62,236 nucleotides of DNA from Ignavibacteriota bacterium (GCA_016212665.1 JACREZ010000026.1:1-62236), one strand, 5' to 3'. Counted from the stretch's first letter, positions 18,268-26,958 are shown. Notes: a model not told the origin generated them from the letters alone. Numbers and translations: made by a program.

Positions 18268-19850
18268 AAAAGATTTTTGTCATTAGCTCAATTATTATAC
18301 TTGGAACACTCGTTCTGTTAGTCTATTCAAATTATTTCTCCTCAGAGAAAAAATCCGACTCAGAAACTCAATCACAGGAGAAAGAATACTACACCTGCCC
18401 GATGCACCCGTCCGTAATTTCTGACCGACCGGGCGCTTGCCCCGTTTGTGGAATGGCATTGGTGAAAAAATCAAAAATGCAAGATGCATCCGAAGAAGAA
18501 ATGAAGAATTTACAGCATGTAAGTCTTTCGGCATCACAGCGAGTAATTGCTAATGTTTCAACAACATCCGTAACACGGCAAGACATCAACAAAGAAATAT
18601 CTGCAGTCGGAGTTGTTGATTTTGCCGAGCCATTACAAACGACTGTCACTGCCCGTTTCAGAGGACGCATCGAAAAACTCTACGCCAATTTCACAGGCGA
18701 AAAAGTTAAACAAGGTCAGCCGCTGTTTGATTTGTACAGCCCGGATTTAGTTTCTGCCCAGCGAGAATTTATTATCGCTTTGAATTCTCTGGGCGATTCG
18801 CTTTTCTCCGGCACAAATCAATCTTTGATGCTGAATGCTTCACGGGACAGATTGCGTATCCACTTCGGGATGACGGAACAACAAATCGCTGCCATCGAAC
18901 AAACACGACAAACACAATCAACGATGACATATTTCTCCCCTATTTCCGGCACAGTTCTTTCGAAAGAAATTCAGGAAGGACAGTATGTTGATGAGGGAAT
19001 GTCACTGTATAAACTCGCCGACCTCTCGAACGTGTGGATTTACCTTGATGTGTATGAAAAGGATATTCGCTTTATTTTGATAAATCATCCTGTCCAAATC
19101 ACAACAGAAACATATCCCAACGAAACGTTCAAAGGCAAAGTTACTTTCATTGACCCGGTCATCAACAATGAAACACGAACCGTGCGTGTGCGAACAGAGT
19201 TTGACAATCCAAACGGAAAATTGAAACCTCAGATGTATGTAAAGGCACAGATTCATGTTCCTTCGTCGTCAGCGCTTGTTGTTCCTGCAACGGCAGTGTT
19301 GTACACAGGAAAACGGAATGTTGTTTGGGTTGAAGTTCAGGAAAATTTCTTCGAGCCGCGTGAAGTTGAACTTGGAATCAGCAGCGGTTCGTACATTGAA
19401 GTTCTTTCTGGGCTCAAAGAAGAAGATATCGTGGTTACTTCAGGAGGATATTTGCTTGAATCGGAAAGTCAACTTCAGCAACCTGGTGGCTCTTCAGGCG
19501 GACATCAACACGATGGAACGAAAAAAGAGACTGAAGAAGAACAGCAAAAGTCCGGTGACGAACACGAAGGACATCAAATGCAAAGTGATGCAAGAATTAT
19601 AGTTGATGGAAACTATACTCCAAATATTATCCATGCAAAGCGAGGAAAGAAGTTGACAATCGCATTTGAACGACACGATGAATCGAAATGCACCGACGAA
19701 GTCGTGTTTGAAGATTTTAACATTCGGAAAAAACTTCCTTCGCATCAAACCACCCTTATAGAGATTACTCCTCAAGAAGCCGGGGAATTTCGCTTTACCT
19801 GCGGCATGGATATGGTCGAAGGCAAACTTATTGTTCACCAAGAAAATTAA
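18264..19850 (+). CDS. cusB: CusB-like efflux adaptor with N-terminal metal-binding and C-terminal cupredoxin domains
   Basis: This is the periplasmic adaptor linking the RND pump to the outer-membrane channel. The 528 residues contain an N-terminal membrane anchor (4-22); a heavy-metal-binding domain (about 43-68, YTCPMHPSV ... GACPVCGMALVKK); an HlyD-like barrel-sandwich hybrid and beta-barrel domains (about 95-400); a His/Glu-rich linker (GGHQHDGTKK...DEHEGHQM); and a C-terminal cupredoxin-like domain (about 443-528). In the last, Cys476 (SKCTDEVVF) and Cys513-x-Met-x-Met (FTCGMDMVEG) look like Cu ligands. The same domain occurs alone at 24471 and 27768. Most CusB proteins lack this C-terminal fusion. 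The gene overlaps cusC by 4 bp and precedes cusA by 11 bp. Confidence 0.93.
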   Translation: MKKIFVISSIIILGTLVLLVYSNYFSSEKKSDSETQSQEKEYYTCPMHPSVISDRPGACPVCGMALVKKSKMQDASEEEMKNLQHVSLSASQRVIANVSTTSVTRQDINKEISAVGVVDFAEPLQTTVTARFRGRIEKLYANFTGEKVKQGQPLFDLYSPDLVSAQREFIIALNSLGDSLFSGTNQSLMLNASRDRLRIHFGMTEQQIAAIEQTRQTQSTMTYFSPISGTVLSKEIQEGQYVDEGMSLYKLADLSNVWIYLDVYEKDIRFILINHPVQITTETYPNETFKGKVTFIDPVINNETRTVRVRTEFDNPNGKLKPQMYVKAQIHVPSSSALVVPATAVLYTGKRNVVWVEVQENFFEPREVELGISSGSYIEVLSGLKEEDIVVTSGGYLLESESQLQQPGGSSGGHQHDGTKKETEEEQQKSGDEHEGHQMQSDARIIVDGNYTPNIIHAKRGKKLTIAFERHDESKCTDEVVFEDFNIRKKLPSHQTTLIEITPQEAGEFRFTCGMDMVEGKLIVHQEN

Positions 19851-19861
19851 AGGATGTTGTT

Positions 19862-22800
19862 ATGATTGAAAGAATAATAGACTACTGCGCACGCAATAAG
19901 TTCATCGTCATCTTATTTTATTTGATAATAATTGGCTGGGGAATTTGGGCTGTTGCTAACACGCCTCTTGACGCGATTCCTGATTTATCTGAGAATCAAG
20001 TAATCGTTTTTACAGAATGGATGGGACGGTCGCCCAAACTTATTGAAGACCAAGTCACATTTCCACTCGTCACCGCACTTCAAGGCGTTCCGGAAGTGCA
20101 TGCGATTCGCGCGCAATCCATGTTCGGCATGTCCTTCATCTATATCATATTTGATGAACGAACAGATTTGTATTGGGCAAGAAGTCGCGTGTTAGAAAAA
20201 CTTTCCACAGTACAATCCGCTTTGCCACCCGGAGCGAAGATGCAACTCGGTCCCGATGGAACAGGAGTTGGCCATGTCTTCTGGTACACGCTTGAAGGCA
20301 AACAAGATTTGGGAACACTCCGCGCAATTCAGGATTGGTACGTGAAATTGAATCTGCAAGGAGTTCAGGGCGTTGCAGAAGTTGCAAGCATTGGCGGCTA
20401 CGTCCGTCAGTATCAGGTTGATGTTGACCCGAATAAGATGAAAGCATATAGCGTCTCGCTCAACGATATTCAAACCGCAGTGATGCGTTCGAATAATGAT
20501 GTTGGTGGAAAACTTCTTGAAATTTCCGACGCGGAATATTTCGTGCGCGGACAAGGGTACATTCAATCTGTTTGGGATATAGAAAACATTGTGGTTGGAA
20601 CCGGCTCGAACGGAGTGCCGATTTATATCAGCAACATTGGTACCGTACAAATCGGACCGGATATTCGTCGTGGTTCCATCGAGAAAGATGGAAAAGGACA
20701 AGCAGTCGGTGGAATTGTTGTCATGCGGTACGAAGAAAATGCAAAAGCCGTGATAGACAGAATCAAAGAACGCATCAAAGAAATTTCACCCGGACTTCCT
20801 GAAGGAGTAGAAATCAAACCGGCATACGACCGGAGTGACCTCATCCTTGCTTCAATCGAAACCTTAAAAAGCGCTCTCATTGAAGAAGCAATTGTTGTTG
20901 GTCTTGTCGTTCTCATTTTTCTCCTTCATGTACGAAGTGTCATACGTGTCATCATCGAAATCCCCATTGCCGTTTTGATTGCATTTATTTGCATGAAAAT
21001 TTTCGGTATCACTTCCAACATCATGTCGCTGGGAGGAATAGCTATTGCCATCGGCGTCATTGTTGATGCCTCCATCGTGCTGGTAGAAAATGCGTACCGG
21101 AACGTAGCCCGTGCGCAAGAAGAAAAAGGTGAACTGACGAAACAAGAGTACATTGAAATCTCTATAGTTTCAGCAAAGCAAGTTGGTCCGGCGATTTTCT
21201 TCTCCGTTGCAATTATGGTTGTCTCCTTCCTCCCTGTTTTTTTGTTAGAGGGACAAGAAGGAAAATTGTTCCGACCTTTGGCGTTTACAAAAACATTTGT
21301 GCTTGCCGGTTCCGCGATTATTGCCATCACACTTGTTCCGATGTTGATGACCATGCTGACGCGCGGGAAATTTCGCAGTGAGAATAAAAATCCAATCACA
21401 CGTTTTCTCAACTGGATTTATGCACCGGTCATTCATTGGGTACTTAAACATCGCGCGATAACCATTGCGATTAATGTCATTGCGCTTCTGATTACCATTC
21501 CAATGATAATCAGCATCGGCTCTGAATTTATGCCGCCGCTTGATGAAGGAAGTTTACTGTTCATGCCTGTCACACTTCCCTCTGCATCAATCACAGAAGT
21601 GAATCGCATTCTGCAAGTGCAGGATGCAATTATCAAATCTGTTCCTGAAGTAGAACAGGTGTTAGGGAAAGTCGGAAAAGCGGAAACTTCAACCGACCCC
21701 GCGCCTGTCAGCATGATTGAATCCATCATCCTTCTCAAACCAAAATCTGAGTGGCGGGAAGGAATTACCAAGGACGACATTATTGCTGAACTTGATTCCA
21801 AACTACAATTCCCCGGCGTTCGAAACGGTTGGACACAGCCAATCATCAATCGCATCAACATGCTTTCGACCGGTGTACGAACTGACCTTGGAATTAAAAT
21901 CTTCGGGAAAGATTTGGACACACTCGAACGATTAGCAATTCAGGCAGAACAAATTGTGAGAAAAGTCCCCGGCGCGGCTGATTTGTACGCAGAACGAACC
22001 CAAGGCGGTTACTTCCTCGACATAAAAATTGACCGGAAAGCAGTTGCCCGCTATGGAATCAATGTCGGTGATGTACAAGATATAATCGAAACTGCAATCG
22101 GCGGACAAAATCTCGGTGTCGTCATCGAAGGACGCCAACGTTTTCCCATTCGTGTTCGCTACGAACGTGAATACCGGGACAATATTGAAGCGCTCAAGAA
22201 TCTCCTCGTTCCTGTCAACACATCTTCATCAGGACAAATGAATTCATCACCGATGCAATCCGCCTCTTCAGGAATGAACGGTGAACAAAATGGAGGAATG
22301 AATGGCGGAAAAAATGGAGAAATGGAGAAACGGAGTAATGGAGTATCCAATAATCAATCCGCAATTGGCAATCCGAAATCCGAAATCTCAAATCGAGGGT
22401 ACATTCCTCTCGCTCAATTAGCAACCATAGAAATCGTCCCCGGTCCTCCGATGATTTCAAGTGAGAATGCACAACTTCGTTCTATCGTGTTTCTCAATGT
22501 CCGAGGCCGAGACATGGGAAGTTTCGTCGGTGAAGCAAAGGAAGTTTTGGAAAAAGAACTCAAACTTCCACAAGGATACACACTTCAATGGAGCGGTCAA
22601 TGGGAAAACCAAATCAGGGCAAAAGCGCGGCTTCAAATCATGATGCCAATTGTGTTCCTCCTTATTTTTGTCATGCTCTATTTCACAACGAAAGATTATC
22701 TGGAAGCGTTTGTCGTGATGCTTTCTGTTCCGTTCGCACTCATTGGCGGTGTGTATCTGATATATTTCTTAGGATACAACTTCTCCGTTGCCGTGTGGGT

Positions 22801-23203
22801 GGGTTTCATCGCTCTCTACGGCCTTGCGGTAGAAACAGGTGTCGTCATGGTGGTCTATCTGCATGAAGCGTTAGACAGAAAACTCATTGCACATCAGCAA
22901 GGAAAGCGTGGCGCTATTACGATGCAAGACATCACTGACGCGACGATTGAAGGTTCGGTCATGCGCTTGCGTCCTAAAATTATGACTGTCGGAACGAGTC
23001 TCATCGGACTCATCCCGATCATGTGGAGTACCGGGGTCGGCGCAGATGTCATGCAACCGCTCGCCGCTCCGATGATCGGCGGTCTTATTACATCAACAAT
23101 TCACGTTCTCGTTGTAACACCCATTCTGTTCAGTTTCATGAAAGAACATAATCTGAAGAAAGGTAATCTTGAACTTTCTAAAATGGCAGGATGGATGAAG
23201 TAA
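19862..23203 (+). CDS. cusA: CusA-like heavy-metal efflux RND transporter
   Basis: This is an inner-membrane proton-driven RND pump of the heavy-metal class, exporting Cu(I)/Ag(I) through CusB and CusC. The 1,113 residues have twelve helices in the usual two blocks. TM4 is GGIAIAIGVIVDASIVLVENAYR with the proton-relay Asp. The VGKAETSTDPAPVSMIESIILLKP region is typical of CusA and includes one putative Met ligand. The protein is about 60 residues longer than usual. The excess lies at residues 787-845 in a periplasmic loop of the second half: a Met/Gly/Asn/Ser-rich insert partly made of 8-bp and 7-bp tandem DNA repeats. The strongest evidence for function is the cusCBA order. Confidence 0.95.
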   Translation: MIERIIDYCARNKFIVILFYLIIIGWGIWAVANTPLDAIPDLSENQVIVFTEWMGRSPKLIEDQVTFPLVTALQGVPEVHAIRAQSMFGMSFIYIIFDERTDLYWARSRVLEKLSTVQSALPPGAKMQLGPDGTGVGHVFWYTLEGKQDLGTLRAIQDWYVKLNLQGVQGVAEVASIGGYVRQYQVDVDPNKMKAYSVSLNDIQTAVMRSNNDVGGKLLEISDAEYFVRGQGYIQSVWDIENIVVGTGSNGVPIYISNIGTVQIGPDIRRGSIEKDGKGQAVGGIVVMRYEENAKAVIDRIKERIKEISPGLPEGVEIKPAYDRSDLILASIETLKSALIEEAIVVGLVVLIFLLHVRSVIRVIIEIPIAVLIAFICMKIFGITSNIMSLGGIAIAIGVIVDASIVLVENAYRNVARAQEEKGELTKQEYIEISIVSAKQVGPAIFFSVAIMVVSFLPVFLLEGQEGKLFRPLAFTKTFVLAGSAIIAITLVPMLMTMLTRGKFRSENKNPITRFLNWIYAPVIHWVLKHRAITIAINVIALLITIPMIISIGSEFMPPLDEGSLLFMPVTLPSASITEVNRILQVQDAIIKSVPEVEQVLGKVGKAETSTDPAPVSMIESIILLKPKSEWREGITKDDIIAELDSKLQFPGVRNGWTQPIINRINMLSTGVRTDLGIKIFGKDLDTLERLAIQAEQIVRKVPGAADLYAERTQGGYFLDIKIDRKAVARYGINVGDVQDIIETAIGGQNLGVVIEGRQRFPIRVRYEREYRDNIEALKNLLVPVNTSSSGQMNSSPMQSASSGMNGEQNGGMNGGKNGEMEKRSNGVSNNQSAIGNPKSEISNRGYIPLAQLATIEIVPGPPMISSENAQLRSIVFLNVRGRDMGSFVGEAKEVLEKELKLPQGYTLQWSGQWENQIRAKARLQIMMPIVFLLIFVMLYFTTKDYLEAFVVMLSVPFALIGGVYLIYFLGYNFSVAVWVGFIALYGLAVETGVVMVVYLHEALDRKLIAHQQGKRGAITMQDITDATIEGSVMRLRPKIMTVGTSLIGLIPIMWSTGVGADVMQPLAAPMIGGLITSTIHVLVVTPILFSFMKEHNLKKGNLELSKMAGWMK
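22313..22393 (+). repeat. Tandem repeats (4 x 8 bp, then 7 x 7 bp) captured inside cusA
   Basis: Four 8-bp units (AATGGAGA, AATGGAGA, AACGGAGT, AATGGAGT; 22313-22344) abut seven 7-bp units ending in AAT (22345-22393, including CCGCAAT and CCGAAAT twice). The total of 81 bp is 27 codons, so the frame is kept (residues 818-844). The 7-bp part matches the intergenic array at 3674-3701. Confidence 0.85.
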
Positions 23204-23206
23204 TCA

Positions 23207-23234
23207 ATGCAAAATGAAAAATTCAAAATTAAAA
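23207..23234. repeat. Heptamer repeat after cusA
   Basis: ATGCAAA, ATGAAAA, ATTCAAA, ATTAAAA form four 7-bp units directly after the cusA stop. It is the reverse-complement relative of the arrays at 44261 and 45561. Confidence 0.7.
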
Positions 23235-23268
23235 AAATTTCTCACAACCTATTTATCAAGGAAACCCT

Positions 23269-23757
23269 ATGACAACCTTAAAATTATTCCTCGCAATTCT
23301 TATCACACTCCTTTTTTCTTTGAGTGTTCTTGTTGCTCAGGGACATGAACATCAAAAAACAACACAGTCTCAGTCACAAACTAAGGAGACATACTCGTGT
23401 CCGATGCATCCTGAAGTGAAATCGGATAAACCGGGAAAATGTCCAAAGTGCGGGATGAACCTTGAGAAAGTTGCAACGCAAAAACAAAGTGCAGTCAAAG
23501 ATAAAGTAAACAAAGCTACATCACTCCTAAAAGAAGCAAAAGATGAATTGATGCAACAAGGAAAATACTCTTGCTGCATTGATGAACCGTGCAACTCTTG
23601 TTTGATTGAACATCAAAGTTGCAGTTGTTATAAAAATCTGAAAGAAGGAAAATCTGTTTGCAATGAGTGTTATGCTGGCTGGCAACGAGGTAATGGTACA
23701 GATAAAGAGATAAAGCCCTCAAATATCAAAACAAGCTACAAGAAGCACGGCTACTAA
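23269..23757 (+). CDS. Periplasmic heavy-metal-binding protein with CPMHP motif and Cys-rich tail (copy 1)
   Basis: The 162-residue precursor has a signal peptide (residues 1-23, ending VLVAQG). A heavy-metal-binding domain follows at 42-68 (YSCPMHPEV ... GKCPKCGMNLEKV), the same module as at the CusB N terminus. After a helical linker (KATSLLKEAKDELMQQ) comes a Cys-rich segment: SCCIDEPCNSC, QSCSC and VCNECYAGWQRG (residues 101-140). I know no family name for this second part; the Cys spacing suggests metal binding. It is a close paralogue of 26424-26915; a 75-bp block (23398-23472) differs there at one base. It is the first gene of the first post-cusA cassette. Confidence 0.85.
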   Translation: MTTLKLFLAILITLLFSLSVLVAQGHEHQKTTQSQSQTKETYSCPMHPEVKSDKPGKCPKCGMNLEKVATQKQSAVKDKVNKATSLLKEAKDELMQQGKYSCCIDEPCNSCLIEHQSCSCYKNLKEGKSVCNECYAGWQRGNGTDKEIKPSNIKTSYKKHGY

Positions 23758-23758
23758 G

Positions 23759-24412
23759 ATGAAGCAACAGAGTCATTACATTCCAGCATTGAAATTCCAT
23801 TGGCTCACGCCGTTGTTTGATCCTTTGATGAATATTGCTATGCGTGAGATAACGTTCAAGCGCCAGCTTATAGAACAAGCTGCGATGCAGCCAACTCATC
23901 GCGTCCTTGACCTTGGATGCGGAACTGCCACCTTATCGATCCTTCTTAAGAAAGTTCATCCAGATATAGAGGTTGTTGGATTAGATGCGGATAGAAATGT
24001 TCTCAGCATTGCTAAGAGCAAAATTGCCAATGCTGGATTGAACGTCGATCTCGTGGAAGGAACAAGCGATGCTATCCCTTATCCAGTACATTACTTTGAC
24101 CGTGTGCTTTCTAGTCTTTTCTTTCACCATCTGATTCGAGAAGAAAAAATTCGAGCATTGGCAGAGATATTTCGTGTTCTAAAACCTGGTGGAGAATTAC
24201 ATGTTGCTGACTGGGGAAAAGCATCAAATGCTCTTTTCCGAATCGCCTTCTTTCCTGTTCAAGTCCTTGATGGCTATCAAAATACGCAGGACAATGTGAA
24301 AGGTTTATTACCACAATTCTTTGTTCAAGCCGGGTTTACTGATGTTCAGGAAGTCAACAGTTATATGACAGTATTCGGAACACTTTCATTGTATAAAGCT
24401 ATTAAATCATGA
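23759..24412 (+). CDS. Class I SAM-dependent methyltransferase
   Basis: This 217-residue cytoplasmic enzyme has a Rossmann methyltransferase fold. Motif I is RVLDLGCGTATLSILL (about 48-63), the acidic loop after strand 2 is VVGLDADRN, and motif III-like DRVLSSLFFHHL and post-III EIFRVLKPGGELHVADWGK are typical of the UbiE/Methyltransf_11 group. The substrate cannot be read from sequence. The ATG lies 1 bp after the stop of the Cys-rich protein, so it is cotranscribed with copper genes. A role in modifying an arsenical or metal-stress metabolite is possible but unsupported; there are no ArsM-type Cys motifs. Confidence 0.88.
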   Translation: MKQQSHYIPALKFHWLTPLFDPLMNIAMREITFKRQLIEQAAMQPTHRVLDLGCGTATLSILLKKVHPDIEVVGLDADRNVLSIAKSKIANAGLNVDLVEGTSDAIPYPVHYFDRVLSSLFFHHLIREEKIRALAEIFRVLKPGGELHVADWGKASNALFRIAFFPVQVLDGYQNTQDNVKGLLPQFFVQAGFTDVQEVNSYMTVFGTLSLYKAIKS

Positions 24413-24470
24413 TATGGCAAATTTAAGACAAATAACCAATAAACTAATAACATATGCAAGGAATAACACA

Positions 24471-24917
24471 ATGAAAACATACTCCATATTCCTCATCACC
24501 GTTACTCTGTTCTTCATTGTTACGGTTGCAAATTCTCAATGCGGTATGATGGGCGGCGGAAGTTCACATAAACATGGACAAAGCCAATCTTCTTCGCACG
24601 AAGAACACAAAGCAACAGTTTCATCAAAAGGGTACACCTTCATCAATGATGATGGCATCCAAGAAGCAACCATCGTCATCAAAAATGGGTACCAACCAAG
24701 CACGCTTGTTGTGAAGAAAAACATTCCCTTGAAACTGAACTTCGATATGCAGGAAGAAACCTGCACAGACACGGTTGTGCTCAAGAACGTTCACATCAAG
24801 CAGGGACTTGAGCCGTACGAACTTACTTCTATAGAATTCACACCATCGGTGTCAGGTTCGTTTACGTTCAGTTGTCCAATGAATATGATCGAAGGATTGC
24901 TTGTAGTAAAAGAATAA
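24471..24917 (+). CDS. Secreted cupredoxin-domain protein (copy 1)
   Basis: The 148-residue precursor has a signal peptide (KTYSIFLITVTLFFIVTVANSQ), a short His/Ser-rich region with CGMMGGGSSHKHG, and a single cupredoxin-like domain (about 60-148). Candidate Cu ligands are Cys in EETCTDTVV and Cys-x-Met-x-Met in FSCPMNMIEG, matching the C terminus of CusB and the paralogue at 27768. I chose the ATG at 24471, not an upstream in-frame start at 24414, because it starts the signal peptide and is preceded by AAGGAATA. It is likely a periplasmic Cu(I) carrier or scavenger for the pump; that role is inferred. Confidence 0.85.
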   Translation: MKTYSIFLITVTLFFIVTVANSQCGMMGGGSSHKHGQSQSSSHEEHKATVSSKGYTFINDDGIQEATIVIKNGYQPSTLVVKKNIPLKLNFDMQEETCTDTVVLKNVHIKQGLEPYELTSIEFTPSVSGSFTFSCPMNMIEGLLVVKE

Positions 24918-24994
24918 AGTAACACAACTCATCACCATACTATCAACGTATTTTGCTCTTATAAAATCATGGAACTATCAAGAAAGACCGGCTT

Positions 24995-25972
24995 ATGACA
25001 AAAGATTTCCTTGAATTTCTGTTTTGTCCTTCTTGTAACCAACAGTTTTCAATAAAAAAGGTTGTTGAGGTTAACTCGAAGGAAATATTGTACGGAATTA
25101 TTCAATGTCATTGTTCAAACTATCCAATAGTTGATGGAATTCTTCTGTTCAAAAGGGATACACACACACAGACCATAATGAATAAAATTGAAGAGAAAAA
25201 ACTTTGGAAAGCGCTGCAATATAGTTTCGACTACAAACCAGACTTGAATAAGTTACTTCTTGCAACAGCCGCAAAAACAAGTACCGGTTATAGATTCATT
25301 GGTTACTTATTATGCTTAGTTACTTTCTCGAAGTCGCGGATAAATTTCCCACTCTATAAGTTACTCGATATTGCTTCTAAATTGAGAATACAAGTATTTT
25401 GGACAACGTATCTAAAGCACCGTTTCAGTGCGACAAGTTACTGGACAACACTCCCATTGCTAAATATTATTAAACCTAACACGGGGATTGTCCTTGATAT
25501 TGGTTGTGGGATGGGAATATTTTCGTATGTAATAAGTAAGCGCATCTCGGAAAATTCGATTATCTGTCAAAATCTGGAGTTCGCCGGATTGTATCTTGCA
25601 AAAAAATATTTCGTCCCTAATGCAAACTTCATCTGTTCAGATGCCGGTACTGAGTTTCCATTTTCAAATGAAATGCTTGACGTTGTTTTCAGTTGCGATG
25701 CAATTCAGTATGTCTCGAACAAAGAGATTTTATGTTCAGAAATTGCAAGAATGTTGAACAAGAACGGTATTGCAATTCTTGCCCATAATCATAATCCACT
25801 TTATCGGGATTATGCCTCTCAGAATTTTCGTGGTGATTTTTTCCATCCCAAGGAGATCGAAAACATATTAAAAAAATGTGATATGCGGGCAGAACTTATA
25901 GATGAGCATGTTATGTATGATAATTTATTTTCAGGTGTCTATATCACCAAAAATACAGAGGAACAATTATGA
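24995..25972 (+). CDS. Trm112-like zinc domain plus SAM methyltransferase
   Basis: This 325-residue protein starts with a Trm112p-like zinc ribbon (Cys11, Cys14, Cys38, Cys40; FCPSCNQQF ... QCHCSNYPIVDGILLF). A linker with hydrophobic stretches (about 105-160) follows, then a class I methyltransferase domain with motif I IVLDIGCGMGIFSYV (about 168-182) and DVVFSCDAIQYV downstream. This architecture is common in enzymes of secondary metabolism or cell-surface glycan modification. The substrate is unknown. The coding sequence looks more AT-rich than its neighbours. The stop overlaps the next gene by 4 bp. It splits the two copper cassettes and may be an insertion. Confidence 0.8.
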   Translation: MTKDFLEFLFCPSCNQQFSIKKVVEVNSKEILYGIIQCHCSNYPIVDGILLFKRDTHTQTIMNKIEEKKLWKALQYSFDYKPDLNKLLLATAAKTSTGYRFIGYLLCLVTFSKSRINFPLYKLLDIASKLRIQVFWTTYLKHRFSATSYWTTLPLLNIIKPNTGIVLDIGCGMGIFSYVISKRISENSIICQNLEFAGLYLAKKYFVPNANFICSDAGTEFPFSNEMLDVVFSCDAIQYVSNKEILCSEIARMLNKNGIAILAHNHNPLYRDYASQNFRGDFFHPKEIENILKKCDMRAELIDEHVMYDNLFSGVYITKNTEEQL

Positions 25973-26331
25973 TTTCTTCAAATAAATATTCTGAGTACAC
26001 TATAATGGGTACAAAATTTTCACAGCCAGAGGAAATTCAAATGAAACATCAACTTCCATGTGACCTTCTTGCTTCTGGTACAAATGGGAAACTCATCGTT
26101 AACCCTGTTTATCGTTACCTCTCAAAATCAAAGGAAGGTATTCATTATTGGAGACGAAGAGAACACGATAAATGGGAATTAGAAAATCTCCTCATGATGA
26201 AAGCGATGCCCCTGGAAATTGTGCTGCCCTGGAATATTATCCGTGCTGTTCAAGAGAATCTTATTTCTCCAGAGATGGATGCTTACTTAAAGCAAGGAGT
26301 AATTATTGAAGTTCCTTTAAATTTTGTCTAA
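25969..26331 (+). CDS. Hypothetical protein coupled to the methyltransferase
   Basis: This 120-residue protein starts at an ATGA overlap with the upstream methyltransferase, so it is a real translated gene, but I recognise no family. It has no signal peptide. Visible features are LPCDLLASGTNGKLIVNPVYRY, a basic aromatic patch (YWRRREHDKWELENLL) and a hydrophobic helix (PLEIVLPWNIIRAVQENL). It could be a regulator, a small substrate protein or a partner of the methyltransferase. AT-rich composition matches the upstream gene, so the two probably arrived together. Confidence 0.6.
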   Translation: MISSNKYSEYTIMGTKFSQPEEIQMKHQLPCDLLASGTNGKLIVNPVYRYLSKSKEGIHYWRRREHDKWELENLLMMKAMPLEIVLPWNIIRAVQENLISPEMDAYLKQGVIIEVPLNFV

Positions 26332-26423
26332 TAATTTGGTGCAGCCTGGTTATACAAAAAGTAATAAAACATATTTTACAATTCATTAATTCAAATATTC
26401 AATCACTATCATTGGAGATTTCC

Positions 26424-26915
26424 ATGAAACGCTCTATTTTAATTCTCTCAATTCTTATTACGCTTTTTCTTTCTGTAAGTGTTCTTGTTGCACAAGGATA
26501 TGACAACCATCAGAAAGAAAAGCAATCACAATCAATGACAAAAGAAACATACACGTGTCCGATGCATCCTGAAGTGAAATCGGATAAACCGGGGAAATGT
26601 CCAAAGTGCGGGATGAACCTTGAGAAAGTTAAAGCATCGAAGCAAAACTCAGCCAAAGATAAAGTGGACAAGGCGACTTCACTCTTAAAAGAAGCAAAAG
26701 ACGAATTGATGCAACAAGGAAAATACTCTTGCTGCATTGATGAACCATGCAACTCTTGTTTGATTGAACATGAAAGTTGCAGTTGCTATAAAAATCTTAA
26801 AGAAGGCAAAGCCGTCTGTAACGAATGCTATGGCGGTTGGCAGCGTGGCGATGGCGTAGATAAAAACATCAAACCCGCCGATGTGAAAACGTCGTACAAA
26901 AAGCATAAACATTGA
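26424..26915 (+). CDS. Periplasmic heavy-metal-binding protein with CPMHP motif and Cys-rich tail (copy 2)
   Basis: This 163-residue paralogue of 23269-23757 has the same three parts: signal peptide (KRSILILSILITLFLSVSVLVAQ), heavy-metal-binding domain (YTCPMHPEV ... GKCPKCGMNLEKV) and Cys-rich tail (SCCIDEPCNSC, ESCSC, VCNECYGGWQRG). The ATG at 26424 is preceded by TTGGAG eight bases upstream, so I prefer it to an in-frame TTG at 26412. The block 26556-26630 is 74/75 identical to 23398-23472 at the DNA level. That is higher than elsewhere in the gene and points to recent duplication or gene conversion. It opens the second cassette. Confidence 0.85.
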   Translation: MKRSILILSILITLFLSVSVLVAQGYDNHQKEKQSQSMTKETYTCPMHPEVKSDKPGKCPKCGMNLEKVKASKQNSAKDKVDKATSLLKEAKDELMQQGKYSCCIDEPCNSCLIEHESCSCYKNLKEGKAVCNECYGGWQRGDGVDKNIKPADVKTSYKKHKH

Positions 26916-26958
26916 AGTCTCATCAATTTAAGTTTCTTACAACAATTATGAGTTTACT

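Noticed and set aside
23759-24412. ArsM arsenite methyltransferase
   Set aside because: General class I methyltransferase motifs only; the three Cys expected in ArsM are missing and no ars genes are seen.
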